NCBI RefSeq assembly: GCF_020524585.1
Contig: NZ_JAIVLK010000003.1
Location: forward strand, 248,001 to 312,000
Direction: 5' to 3'
DNA length: 64,000 nt
Source: Celeribacter naphthalenivorans
GTDB taxonomy: Bacteria > Pseudomonadota > Alphaproteobacteria > Rhodobacterales > Rhodobacteraceae
This document shows, one piece after another, positions 1-9,868 of this stretch (positions are counted from its first letter, which is position 1; each line of letters starts with the position of its first letter). Made by a program: the position numbers and the translations under genes. Below the pieces are notes generated by a model. The model was not told where the DNA came from and did not search any database. It worked only from the letters and a program-made list of their open reading frames with translations.

Positions 1-1558
<1,558 letters not shown>

Positions 1559-1647
1559 CTATTTTATACGCGAGCGCGCCGGGGATGTCACGCGAATGAC
1601 ACGGAAAAAGAGCGGGAAAACGCCGGAGCAGACCGCCCGGATTCGGA

Positions 1648-2268
1648 TCACACGAAGGGCAGGATCAGAGCGACGAAAATCAGCAGAGATCCTGCAGAGA
1701 TATTCATCCGGCGCAGGGCCTTTGGCGAGGTCATGATTTTGCGCACCGCACCGACGGAAGCCCCCAAAATGAGATTGCCAACCAGCGGGATCACAGCGGA
1801 AATCGCACAGATCGCGACAACATCAGAGACGGTCAAACTGGAGAGATCAAAGAAGCCGGGCAGAAAGCCCATGTAGAACAGGATCGCCTTTGGATTGCCC
1901 AAAATCACGACCAGCCCCGCGACAAACCCCGCCCACATGCCGGGCCGCGTCAGGCGGCTGTCGGCGGCGATTTGTTTGTCGGCATTGCGGATCAGCAAGG
2001 CGCCCATGAGCAAAAACATCCCCACCGCAACCCAGCGCAGGACAGTGAGAAATCCATCGAATTCCGAGACGATCCACGACACACCCAAGATCGCCAAAAG
2101 CGACCAGAGCACATCCCCGATCACAACACCCAAGGCCAAGGGCCAAGCCGCATTGAACCCGCCCGAAAGCGCACGCGCCAGCATCGCCAGCCACACCGGG
2201 CCGGGCGTCAAAAACAGGATCAAAAGCGCAAAGGCATAAAGCCCGAGATCGCCGGGAGTGATGGTCAT
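1648..2268 (-). CDS. LysE/RhtB family amino-acid exporter
   Basis: A 206-residue integral membrane protein with about six hydrophobic segments. It has the family N-terminus with a TPGP motif near residue 21 and a conserved GNPKA motif near residue 123, both typical of LysE/RhtB translocators that export amino acids or their analogues by proton exchange. The substrate cannot be read from sequence. The ATG overlaps the recF stop by four bases, so it is probably translated together with recF. It interrupts the recF-gyrB neighbourhood, with 113 bases to gyrB. Confidence 0.9.
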   Translation of the reverse strand: MTITPGDLGLYAFALLILFLTPGPVWLAMLARALSGGFNAAWPLALGVVIGDVLWSLLAILGVSWIVSEFDGFLTVLRWVAVGMFLLMGALLIRNADKQIAADSRLTRPGMWAGFVAGLVVILGNPKAILFYMGFLPGFFDLSSLTVSDVVAICAISAVIPLVGNLILGASVGAVRKIMTSPKALRRMNISAGSLLIFVALILPFV

Positions 2269-3374
2269 AACCGTTCTTTCACACTGGAGCTTCCGCCCTC
2301 GTCCGACACCTCATAGGCGGCGGCGCGAGACCCGAGCTCTGCGAACAATTCCGGCCCTGTGCCGGTCATAAAAGCCTGCGCGCCCAAGGCGCAAATCTCA
2401 TCGTAAAGCGCCGCGCGACGATCCGCGTCAAGATGCGCGGCCACCTCATCGAGCAAAAAGATCGGCGCGGCTCCGAAATCCTCGGCCAGCGCACGCCCAT
2501 TGGCGAGAATAAGCGAGATCAAAAGCGCCTTTTGCTCCCCCGTCGAACATTGATCCGCAGGCACGCCTTTGGCGGTGTAGACGCCCTCAAGGTCGGCACG
2601 ATGCGGTCCGATCAGCGTTCGCCCCGCCGCAAGATCGCGGGGACGCCCCTCTTGAAACGCCGCCAAAAGATCGCTCTGTGTTTCCGGCAAATCCATCCCG
2701 TCAGACGATTTCAACGCAAGCGCCGCAGAGGGAAAAGCCGTCTCCGCTCCCTCCTGCGCCTGCGCGATACGCTCAAGCGCCGTCAGCCGATACTTCATGA
2801 TCGCGGCACCATGCTCGGCCATTTGTGCCTCAAGAGCTGCGTACCAATGCGCATCACGCACCATATCCTTGAGCAGTCGATTGCGCTCTCGCATCGCCTT
2901 TTCATAGGCCACAACGACCTCGGCATGACGCGGCTCGAAACTCATCACCATACGGTCCAAAAACCGCCGCCGTCCTTCGGGCGCTTCGATCCAGAGCCGA
3001 TCCATCGCAGGAATAAGCCAAACCACACGCGCGACACGGCCCAAGGCCACCTGCGCCGCCGCCTTGCCGTCGATCTTCACGGAGCGCGAGGTGCCGCTTT
3101 CCGCCCAGGTTTCCAGCTCATGAAATTGATGCAGCGAGTGCAGATCAGCGCGGATTTTCCACCCCAAAGCCTCAGGTTTACGCGCGATTTCATCAGGACT
3201 GGCCCGCCTTAACCCGCGGCCCGGAGACAGGAGCGAGACGGCCTCCAAAATATTGGTTTTGCCCGCGCCATTCGGCCCCCAAATGGCGACAGGCCGCCCG
3301 TCCAATTCGAGACGCGCGGCCCTGTGAGAGCGAAAATGCGACAGGCTCAGCTCTTCTATGAACAGGCCGCCCAT
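2265..3374 (-). CDS. recF: DNA replication and repair protein RecF
   Basis: SMC-like ATPase that binds gapped DNA and loads RecA through RecOR. It has 369 residues, normal for the family. Walker A GPNGAGKT lies at residues 33-40, the ABC-type signature STGEQKALL near residue 277 and Walker B with D-loop FLLDEVAAHLD near residue 305. It follows dnaN by 34 bases and overlaps the downstream exporter by four, so it lies in the dnaN-recF transcription unit. Confidence 0.97.
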   Translation of the reverse strand: MGGLFIEELSLSHFRSHRAARLELDGRPVAIWGPNGAGKTNILEAVSLLSPGRGLRRASPDEIARKPEALGWKIRADLHSLHQFHELETWAESGTSRSVKIDGKAAAQVALGRVARVVWLIPAMDRLWIEAPEGRRRFLDRMVMSFEPRHAEVVVAYEKAMRERNRLLKDMVRDAHWYAALEAQMAEHGAAIMKYRLTALERIAQAQEGAETAFPSAALALKSSDGMDLPETQSDLLAAFQEGRPRDLAAGRTLIGPHRADLEGVYTAKGVPADQCSTGEQKALLISLILANGRALAEDFGAAPIFLLDEVAAHLDADRRAALYDEICALGAQAFMTGTGPELFAELGSRAAAYEVSDEGGSSSVKERL

Positions 3375-3408
3375 CGCACTTCTCTGTCTTCATTGCAGCA
3401 AAAAATAC

Positions 3409-4527
3409 TCACACCCGCATCGGCATGACGACATAGACGGCGGAAGTGTCATTGCCTTCGCGCATCAGAGTCGGATCACCCGAAGAGTTGAACAGGAACA
3501 CCGCATTCTCGCGATCGACCTGCGAGGCAATCTCAAGCAAGTATTTGGCGTTAAAGCCGATTTCCAGACGCTCGTCATTATAGGCGACGGCCAGCTCTTC
3601 CTCCGCCGCGCCGCTGTCGGGAGCGTTCACAGAAAGCGTCAGCTTGTCTTCATCAAGCGTCAATTTGACGGCACGGGAGCGTTCGGAGGACACGGTGGCC
3701 ACACGGTCCACGGCCTTGGCGAACTCGGCAGCATCGACTTCGAGCTTACGGGTGTTTCCGACCGGGATCACGCGGGTGTAATCGGGGAAGGTGCCGTCGA
3801 TGACTTTCGACGTCAGAGTGATCTCCGGTGTGGCAAAGCGAATTTTCGCCTCGGACACGGAGACCGCGATCATCATGTCATCATCGTCGAGCAGTTTGCG
3901 CAATTCGCCCACGGTTTTGCGCGGCACGATCACGCCCGGCATCTCGGAGGCCTCGGGCGGCAGATCGGCGTCGATGCGCGCCAGACGGTGACCATCGGTC
4001 GCCACACAGCGCAGCGCACGGCCATTTTCGCTGTCGGCGATATGCATATATACGCCGTTCAAGTAATACCGCGTTTCTTCGGTCGAAATCGCAAATTTCG
4101 ATTTGTCGAACAGGCGACGCAGGACAGGCGCCGCGACGGCGAAATTGCTGTCGTATTCGGCGGAGGCCATGACCGGGAAATCTTCTTTCGGCAAAGTTGC
4201 CAGCGAGAAATTCGACCGGCCCGCTTCAACGGTCAGGCGGCCATTGGCACCATCGTCGGTGAGCTGAACCATTGCGCCGTCCGGCAGTTTGCGGACAATC
4301 TCGTGGAGCGTCACGGCAGACACGGTCGTCGCACCCGCGCGTTCGACCATGGCGGCACATTTGTCCACCACCTCGATGTCCAGATCGGTCGCACGGAAGG
4401 AAACGGTATCGCCCTCGGCCTCGATCAGAACGTTGGCGAGGATCGGAATGGTGTTCCGGCGCTCGACAACAGATTGCGCCTGACCGACGGCTTTCAATAG
4501 CGTGCCGCGTTCGATGCTGATTTTCAT
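3409..4527 (-). CDS. dnaN: DNA polymerase III beta sliding clamp
   Basis: Ring-shaped processivity clamp of the replicative polymerase. The 372-residue protein begins MKISIERGTLLKAVGQAQSV and ends VVMPMRV, the standard clamp ends. A longer frame reaches back to 4635, but the ATG at 4527 has a GAGGGTGG ribosome site just upstream and matches the family start, so I use it. It lies 177 bases downstream of dnaA. That gap holds a strong hairpin and a near-match DnaA box, so dnaN may have its own promoter. Confidence 0.97.
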   Translation of the reverse strand: MKISIERGTLLKAVGQAQSVVERRNTIPILANVLIEAEGDTVSFRATDLDIEVVDKCAAMVERAGATTVSAVTLHEIVRKLPDGAMVQLTDDGANGRLTVEAGRSNFSLATLPKEDFPVMASAEYDSNFAVAAPVLRRLFDKSKFAISTEETRYYLNGVYMHIADSENGRALRCVATDGHRLARIDADLPPEASEMPGVIVPRKTVGELRKLLDDDDMMIAVSVSEAKIRFATPEITLTSKVIDGTFPDYTRVIPVGNTRKLEVDAAEFAKAVDRVATVSSERSRAVKLTLDEDKLTLSVNAPDSGAAEEELAVAYNDERLEIGFNAKYLLEIASQVDRENAVFLFNSSGDPTLMREGNDTSAVYVVMPMRV

Positions 4528-4610
4528 ACCACCCTCGTATGTCTCATGAGCCGGGGCGTTGAAGGTAAACGATCCATCGCCGGGCGCAATAGTTTGTTTG
4601 GTTGTGACTG

Positions 4611-4619
4611 TGTGGTTAA
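4611..4619. promoter_or_regulatory. DnaA-box-like site upstream of dnaN
   Basis: TGTGGTTAA differs at one position from the DnaA box TGTGGATAA. It sits about 85 bases upstream of the dnaN start in the dnaA-dnaN gap. One near match could be chance; its location between two replication genes is the only support. Confidence 0.35.
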
Positions 4620-4645
4620 CAAACCGGATCGTCAAGAGACGCAGA

Positions 4646-4674
4646 CACCGCCGAGGACGATTGTCGCGGCGGTG
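4646..4674 (-). terminator. Hairpin between dnaA and dnaN
   Basis: An 8-base-pair stem, CACCGCCG (4646-4653) with CGGCGGTG (4667-4674), contains a smaller GAC/GTC stem (4656-4665). In the dnaA transcript it falls about 30 bases after the stop codon. There is no T tract on the minus strand, so it may act as a partial terminator or RNA-processing site rather than a full rho-independent terminator. Confidence 0.5.
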
Positions 4675-4704
4675 CAGCGTTTTAGACTCAGGCTCAGGCC
4701 CAGA

Positions 4705-6105
4705 TCAGGCCTCAAGCGTGCGGCGCAGCATTTCCAGATCGTCCGCGATCTGGCTGTCGGTGCCTTTGAGCTCTTCGATCCGCTTCACGCCATGCATGAC
4801 CGTTGTGTGATCGCGGCCCCCAAAACGGCGCCCGATTTCCGGCAAGGACCGCGTGGTCATGTGTTTCGCGAGATACATCGCCACCTGACGCGGACGGGCA
4901 ATCGAACGCACCCGTTTCGGGCCGATCATATCGGAGAGACGGATAGCGTAATGTTCGGAGACTTTGCGCTGGATCTCTTCGACGGTCACCTTGCGCTCGG
5001 AGGCTTTCAGGATGTCGGCGAGACATTCTTGGGTCAGGTCGAGATCGATCTCACGACCGACGAGCGAAGCAAAGGCAAACAGGCGCATCAGCGCGCCTTC
5101 GAGAACACGCACGTTGGTCGAAATGCGGTGCGCGAGGAATTCCAACACGCCGTCTGCGAATTTCAACTCAGGGTATTGCGCGCGGTAGCTTTCCGCCTTG
5201 GTTTGCAACACGCCGAGACGCAGTTCGTAGTCGGTCGGGTGAAGATCGACGACGAGCCCGCATTGCAAACGGGATTTGATCCGGTCCTCAAGGCCCTGAA
5301 TTTCCCCCGGCGCACGGTCGGCGGAGATGATGATCTGTTTGTTCTGATCGACGAGGGCATTGAAGGTGTGGAAAAACTCTTCCTGCGTCGAATCCTTGCC
5401 CGCGATGAATTGCACGTCATCGACCATAAGCACATCGACGGAGCGGAAAATCTGTTTGAAGTCAATCATCTGACGATCCCGCAGCGCCTGGACGAAGCGG
5501 TACATGAATTGTTCGGCAGAGAGATAGAGCACGCGCAGGGACGGGTCGCGGTCGCGGATTTCATGGGCGATGGCGTGCATCAAGTGGGTCTTGCCGAGGC
5601 CAACACCGCCGTAGAGGAACAGGGGATTAAAGGTCACCGGACCGCCTTCGGCGACACGGCGCGCGGCGGCATGGGCCAGCTCGTTCGGCTTGCCGACAAC
5701 GAAATTGTCAAAGGTGAACCGCGGGTCGAGCGGCGCACCGGGCAGATCCTCTGCGGGCGTGTCCTGAACCTGTGGCTCGACGGCTTTTTGCGGCGCCGGA
5801 GCGGCAGCTTTGGACAGAGGCTTAGACTCAGAGGCCTCGGCGGCAGGTGCAGACGCCGTCTGGTGCGGTTCGACGCGGAACTCCACACGGGAGGCTGGCG
5901 CATTCGCGGCCTTGAGGTGAATCAGAATGGTTTCCGAAAAATTGCGCGACACCCAGTTCGCCATAAAGCTCGTCGGGACGGAAAACACCGCGACCCCGTT
6001 GTCCACTTTTTTCAGTTCGAGCGGCTCGATCCAGTTTGCGTAGTTGTTGCGGCCCACGCTTTCGAGAAGTTGCTGCTTAACACGTCCCCACGTATCGTTT
6101 TTCAT
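4705..6105 (-). CDS. dnaA: Chromosomal replication initiator DnaA
   Basis: AAA+ protein that binds oriC and opens the duplex. It has 466 residues. Domain I starts MKNDTWGRVKQQLLES, followed by an Ala/Pro-rich linker (about 85-120), Walker A GGVGLGKT at 166-173, Walker B VLMVDDVQF, and the domain IV DNA-binding signature with RDHTTVMHGVKRI near the C-terminus. The order rpsT-dnaA upstream of dnaN is the usual alphaproteobacterial one. About 800 non-coding bases precede the gene, room for complex control. Confidence 0.98.
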   Translation of the reverse strand: MKNDTWGRVKQQLLESVGRNNYANWIEPLELKKVDNGVAVFSVPTSFMANWVSRNFSETILIHLKAANAPASRVEFRVEPHQTASAPAAEASESKPLSKAAAPAPQKAVEPQVQDTPAEDLPGAPLDPRFTFDNFVVGKPNELAHAAARRVAEGGPVTFNPLFLYGGVGLGKTHLMHAIAHEIRDRDPSLRVLYLSAEQFMYRFVQALRDRQMIDFKQIFRSVDVLMVDDVQFIAGKDSTQEEFFHTFNALVDQNKQIIISADRAPGEIQGLEDRIKSRLQCGLVVDLHPTDYELRLGVLQTKAESYRAQYPELKFADGVLEFLAHRISTNVRVLEGALMRLFAFASLVGREIDLDLTQECLADILKASERKVTVEEIQRKVSEHYAIRLSDMIGPKRVRSIARPRQVAMYLAKHMTTRSLPEIGRRFGGRDHTTVMHGVKRIEELKGTDSQIADDLEMLRRTLEA

Positions 6106-6548
6106 TTTCTATTTTCGACCCATTATCGATATTCGTTATCGTTTTTATTCACGCCAACATATCGCTGACGACGGACCTTTGCGGTTTCCCGCATAGATCA
6201 CGGCTCGTGCTTTTCGAGTCATCCTGGGCAGAAGGGACGGATAAAACCATCGGCCACGCGACTCCCTCACAAGTCGCATGATTGCCGATGCCGGCCCTAA
6301 ATAGATCGCACCACGCCCGATGCCGGTCACTCATCAAAGACCTCACTCTTCGATGTCGCGGCTTTCGAAACGACGGCACGGGTGTTTTGGACAGACCAGA
6401 CCATTCCCTCGCATAAATCGGCGAGGTCAGGACCGGACAGCTTTCCCCCGGATACCCCTATCCGAGAAACAGCCCCAGGATCGTGCAGCAAAAACATACC
6501 CAGGGGAGCGGCAGAGCTTCCCTGTAAGTCTGTATGTCTCAGCGACAC

Positions 6549-6661
6549 GATTCCTGAATGTCCCCCCAAGACGACGTGAATCGCATGGGCAAGCTAGCAA
6601 CCCCGCTGGGAGAGTCGCAATCGATCTTCGCGCTTGACTCTGTCTTTACGAAAACCGAATC
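6549..6661. promoter_or_regulatory. Cluster of five GANTC (CcrM-type) methylation sites
   Basis: GATTC at 6549, GAATC at 6578, GAGTC at 6612, GACTC at 6636 and GAATC at 6657 fall within 113 bases; chance alone would give about 0.4. Three more lie in the same gap, at 6216, 6260 and 6788. GANTC is the target of the cell-cycle methyltransferase CcrM, and methylation state is known to influence dnaA expression in Caulobacter. A role here is inferred. Confidence 0.5.
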
Positions 6662-6842
6662 CAAATTCTTCAATAACCACCCATGTTAGCGTGGCGAATT
6701 TGCCTCATATGCCTCGGCTCTGCGTCCCGGTTCGATTTGGGGAATTGCCCTGACAGGCGGGGATTTGCTAGCCGCGCTTCCTGGCGAGATTCGTTTGTGC
6801 AAGCTGCATAAATTTGCCGCACATCGCTCTGATATTGACATG

Positions 6843-6868
6843 AAAAAACGCGCCCTGAGGCGCGTTTT
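6843..6868 (-). terminator. Rho-independent terminator of rpsT
   Basis: Perfect 10-base-pair stem AAAACGCGCC (6845-6854) with GGCGCGTTTT (6859-6868) around a four-base loop. On the minus strand it is followed by a run of T residues. It lies 35 bases after the rpsT stop. Confidence 0.92.
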
Positions 6869-6902
6869 CCTAGTCTTATCAAGCCTTTGGACTGAGCCGG
6901 AC

Positions 6903-7166
6903 TTAGCCGATGGCTTTGACGCGAGCGGCCAGACGGGAGATTTTGCGCGAGGCGGTGTTCTTGTGAACAACACCTTTGGTCACGCCGCGCATCAGCTCGG
7001 GCTGAGCGGCTTGCAGAGCGGCTTTCGCAGCAGCCTGATCGCCGGAGGCGATGGCTTCTTCGACTTTGCGCAGGAAGGTGCGGATGCGGGAGCGACGGGC
7101 TTTGTTGACGTCGTTGCGACGGTCGGCCTGACGGGCGCGTTTTTTGGACTGGGGCGAATTTGCCAT
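6903..7166 (-). CDS. rpsT: 30S ribosomal protein S20
   Basis: 87-residue, strongly basic protein starting [18 protein letters not shown], the S20 signature. It binds 16S rRNA early in small-subunit assembly. It is a single-gene unit with its own terminator downstream. Adjacency to dnaA is conserved in alphaproteobacteria. The 177 bases upstream separate it from the hydratase gene and should contain its promoter. Confidence 0.97.
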   Translation of the reverse strand: MANSPQSKKRARQADRRNDVNKARRSRIRTFLRKVEEAIASGDQAAAKAALQAAQPELMRGVTKGVVHKNTASRKISRLAARVKAIG

Positions 7167-7343
7167 GGGATATTCCTCTTCGAGGTCGTGTTACAATTTC
7201 GATTGCGCGAACGGCCTCGCCACCCTTTCGGGGAGGATCATCATAGCCTAAGCGGGCTCCACACGCATGTAAGGCGTCCCTTTAGGCGAGAATCGCTGAA
7301 AAGGAAAGCCTGTTTTTCATCTCTCGCCCAATCAGAGCCGGGT

Positions 7344-8120
7344 TCACTTGTCCCGGAACTGTGGCGCGCGCTTTTCGGCGAAGGCGGCCATGCCCTCTTT
7401 CTGGTCTTCCGTCGCAAAGAGCCCTTGGAAGCTCGTGCGCTCGAACCGGATGCCTTCGGCCAGCGTCAGCTCATAAGACCGTTTCACCGCCTCTTTCGCG
7501 GCCGCCACGGAAATCGCGCTCTTCTCGGCGATCTTGTCGGCGACGGCGAGCGCCTCTTCGACCAGTTTCTTGGCGGGCACGACACGGGACACAAGCCCCG
7601 CGCGCTCGGCCTCTTCGGCCTCCATGAACCGTCCGGTCAGGATCATCTCCATGGCTTTCGATTTGCCGACAAACCGCGTCAGGCGCTGTGTGCCGCCGAT
7701 GCCCGGAATGATGCCAAGGTTGATCTCCGGCTGGCCGAATTTGGCGTTGTCGGCGGCAATGATGAAATCGCACATCATCGCCAATTCGCAGCCCCCGCCC
7801 AGCGCATAGCCCGCCACCGCCGCGATCACCGGTTTGCGCGTCGCGTTGATGCGGTCGGCGTCATCGGCAAAGAGCCGTTCATTGGCCATATCGGCGTAGC
7901 ATTTCTCCGACATCTCCTTGATGTCGGCCCCGGCGGCAAAGGCCTTTTCCGAGCCGGTGATAACAATGGCGCGCACTTTCGGGTCGAGATCGGCCTTGCC
8001 CAAAGCATCGGCCAGTTCCGACAGCAATTCGGAATTGAGCGCATTGAGCGCCTCTGGTCGGTTCAGCCGGATCAGTTCGACACTGTCCTTGATCTCGATA
8101 AGAAGCGTTTTGTAGGCCAT
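7344..8120 (-). CDS. Enoyl-CoA hydratase/isomerase family protein
   Basis: 258-residue crotonase-fold enzyme, very close to the short-chain enoyl-CoA hydratases that add water across the double bond of trans-2-enoyl-CoA in fatty-acid oxidation. Visible are [11 protein letters not shown] near residue 18, the oxyanion-hole segments AGADIKEM and [15 protein letters not shown], and the catalytic-region sequence [12 protein letters not shown] containing a Glu about eight residues earlier (QPEINLG). Both catalytic Glu positions of hydratases appear to be kept. It is transcribed toward rpsT and stands 59 bases from mutM. Confidence 0.92.
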   Translation of the reverse strand: MAYKTLLIEIKDSVELIRLNRPEALNALNSELLSELADALGKADLDPKVRAIVITGSEKAFAAGADIKEMSEKCYADMANERLFADDADRINATRKPVIAAVAGYALGGGCELAMMCDFIIAADNAKFGQPEINLGIIPGIGGTQRLTRFVGKSKAMEMILTGRFMEAEEAERAGLVSRVVPAKKLVEEALAVADKIAEKSAISVAAAKEAVKRSYELTLAEGIRFERTSFQGLFATEDQKEGMAAFAEKRAPQFRDK

Positions 8121-8179
8121 TGCGCCCTCCGGTTCTGGTCGTGTCCGGAAGTCCTAACAGCTACACCTCTCGGATCAAG

Positions 8180-9031
8180 TCATCTTTGACAGCTTGGACA
8201 AAAGAAGCTGGATCGCCCGGATTGCGTGATCCTTTTGACGACAGATGCACAATCCGGCGTCACACAGGGGTGGCCTTCGCGTCCGTAGACCCGGAAATTA
8301 TGTTGAAAATAGCCAAGTTCGCCGTCGGCCTGGCGAAAATCCTTGAGCGACGATCCCCCGGCTTCGATGGCTTCCAAAAGCACCTCGCGGATGATCAGCA
8401 CGAGCGCGGCAATCCGCGCGTCTGAAATCCGCGACACTTTGCGCGCCGGATGGATGCCCGCGCGGAACAGCACTTCGCAAACATAGATATTGCCCAGCCC
8501 CGCGACGACATGTTGATCCAGAAGCGCCGATTTGATCGGGGTGTTCTTGCCTTTGAGCCTGGCGATCAAGTGATCCTCGCTGAAGGCATTGCCCAGAGGT
8601 TCCGGGCCAAGCTTGGCCAGCAGAGGATGCGTCTCTTCCGTGCCGGTCGCCATGAGATCCATCGCCCCGAACCGCCGCGGATCGTTGAAGGTCACCCGCG
8701 CGCCGTTTTCCATATGAAATACCACATGGTCATGCTTTTCCAACGCCGGGTGATCATGCACGAACTGTCCCAAGGGATCGCCAGACACCGTCATCCGGCC
8801 AGACATGCCGAGGTGAATGAGCAGGGTTTCTTCTGTGTCCAAATCGGCAAGAATATATTTCGAGCGCCTGCGCAGCCGCTCAACCCGCGCGCCCGTGAGC
8901 CGTTCCGCCATCCGCTCTGGGAAGGGCCAGCGCAAATCTGGCCGGTTCACATCGGCCTGCGTGATCCGCACCCCCGCCATCGAGGGCTCCAACCCGCGAC
9001 GAACCGTCTCGACCTCTGGCAATTCCGGCAT
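8180..9031 (-). CDS. mutM: Formamidopyrimidine-DNA glycosylase
   Basis: Base-excision repair glycosylase/AP lyase that removes 8-oxoguanine. Translation from 9031 gives [16 protein letters not shown], placing the catalytic Pro and Glu directly after the Met as the mechanism needs; the upstream Met at 9055 would bury them. 283 residues. The C-terminal zinc finger has CVTPDC...CPSC, with four residues rather than two between the first Cys pair. It is divergent from ubiE with an 87-base gap that must hold both promoters. Confidence 0.96.
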   Translation of the reverse strand: MPELPEVETVRRGLEPSMAGVRITQADVNRPDLRWPFPERMAERLTGARVERLRRRSKYILADLDTEETLLIHLGMSGRMTVSGDPLGQFVHDHPALEKHDHVVFHMENGARVTFNDPRRFGAMDLMATGTEETHPLLAKLGPEPLGNAFSEDHLIARLKGKNTPIKSALLDQHVVAGLGNIYVCEVLFRAGIHPARKVSRISDARIAALVLIIREVLLEAIEAGGSSLKDFRQADGELGYFQHNFRVYGREGHPCVTPDCASVVKRITQSGRSSFFCPSCQR

Positions 9032-9118
9032 TTTGGCCCCTTCGCTTTGCGACATGCGATTGTCACGCCCGATGTGAGCCCTATAAGAAGGGTGAGTTTC
9101 GAGAAAGGTTCAAGAGCG

Positions 9119-9868
9119 ATGAGCGAGAACGGCAAAACCACCCATTTCGGTTTCAAAGATGTGGCCGAGGATCAGAAAGCCGGGATGGTGCATGGGGTGT
9201 TTACCTCCGTCGCCTCGAAATACGACATCATGAACGATGTGATGTCGATGGGCATTCACCGGATCTGGAAAGATGCGATGATGGATTGGCTGGCGCCGCG
9301 TCCCGATCAACACTTGCTTGATGTCGCGGGGGGCACGGGCGACATTTCATTCCGCTTTCTGAAACGCGCGCCGGGGGCGACCTCCGTCGTTTTGGACATG
9401 ACCGAGTCGATGCTGGTCGAGGGCCGCAAACGCGCCGAGGCCGAACAGATGGCCGAGAGCCTGCAATGGGTGACCGGCGATGCGATGAAACTGCCGTTCG
9501 AGGACAATCAGTTCGACGTTTACACGATCTCCTTTGGCATCCGGAACGTGACCCGCATCCCCGATGCGCTCTCCGAGGCCTACCGCGTGTTGAAACCCGG
9601 CGGGCGTCTGATGGTTCTGGAATTCTCGCAACTTCCGAACCCGATGATGCAGAAGGCCTATGACCTCTATTCCTTCAACGTCATTCCGCGCATGGGTCAG
9701 GCGATTGCGGGCGATTATGACAGCTACCAGTATCTGGTGGAGAGCATCCGAAAGTTTCCGGATCAGGATACATTTGCGCAGATGATCAAAACTGCCGGAT
9801 TTTCCAACGTTAAGTATCGTAATTTGACGATGGGTATTGCCGCCTTGCACTCCGGGTGGAAACTCTGA
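9119..9868 (+). CDS. ubiE: Ubiquinone/menaquinone C-methyltransferase UbiE
   Basis: SAM-dependent C-methyltransferase of ubiquinone biosynthesis. 249 residues starting [15 protein letters not shown]. Contains the family opening [18 protein letters not shown], the SAM motif [13 protein letters not shown] and the SFGIRNVT motif. The ATG at 9119 has a GAGAAAGG-like ribosome site. Its stop overlaps the ubiB start (TGATG), showing a ubiE-ubiB operon. Confidence 0.97.
   Translation: MSENGKTTHFGFKDVAEDQKAGMVHGVFTSVASKYDIMNDVMSMGIHRIWKDAMMDWLAPRPDQHLLDVAGGTGDISFRFLKRAPGATSVVLDMTESMLVEGRKRAEAEQMAESLQWVTGDAMKLPFEDNQFDVYTISFGIRNVTRIPDALSEAYRVLKPGGRLMVLEFSQLPNPMMQKAYDLYSFNVIPRMGQAIAGDYDSYQYLVESIRKFPDQDTFAQMIKTAGFSNVKYRNLTMGIAALHSGWKL

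Larger units (their letters stand above)
6106..6902. other. Long non-coding region between rpsT and dnaA
   Basis: 797 bases with no convincing gene; the short frames here lack family features and good ribosome sites. It holds the rpsT terminator (6843-6868), eight GANTC sites, and one DnaA-box-like TTATTCACG (6145-6153) in an AT-rich patch next to the dnaA start. The region must carry the dnaA promoter. It is a possible but unproven origin region, because no cluster of good DnaA boxes is visible. Confidence 0.6.

Noticed and set aside
4546-6168. 540-codon open frame on the plus strand opposite dnaA
   Set aside because: It mirrors dnaA codon structure in GC-rich DNA, has no recognisable domain, and dnaA is certain on the other strand.
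6145-6579. Short open frames (60-105 codons) between rpsT and dnaA
   Set aside because: No ribosome sites, no family resemblance, and they overlap one another in several frames; treated as non-coding.
6106-6902. Definite oriC call
   Set aside because: Only one DnaA-box-like site and no box cluster or long AT-rich unwinding stretch seen; needs skew or replication data.
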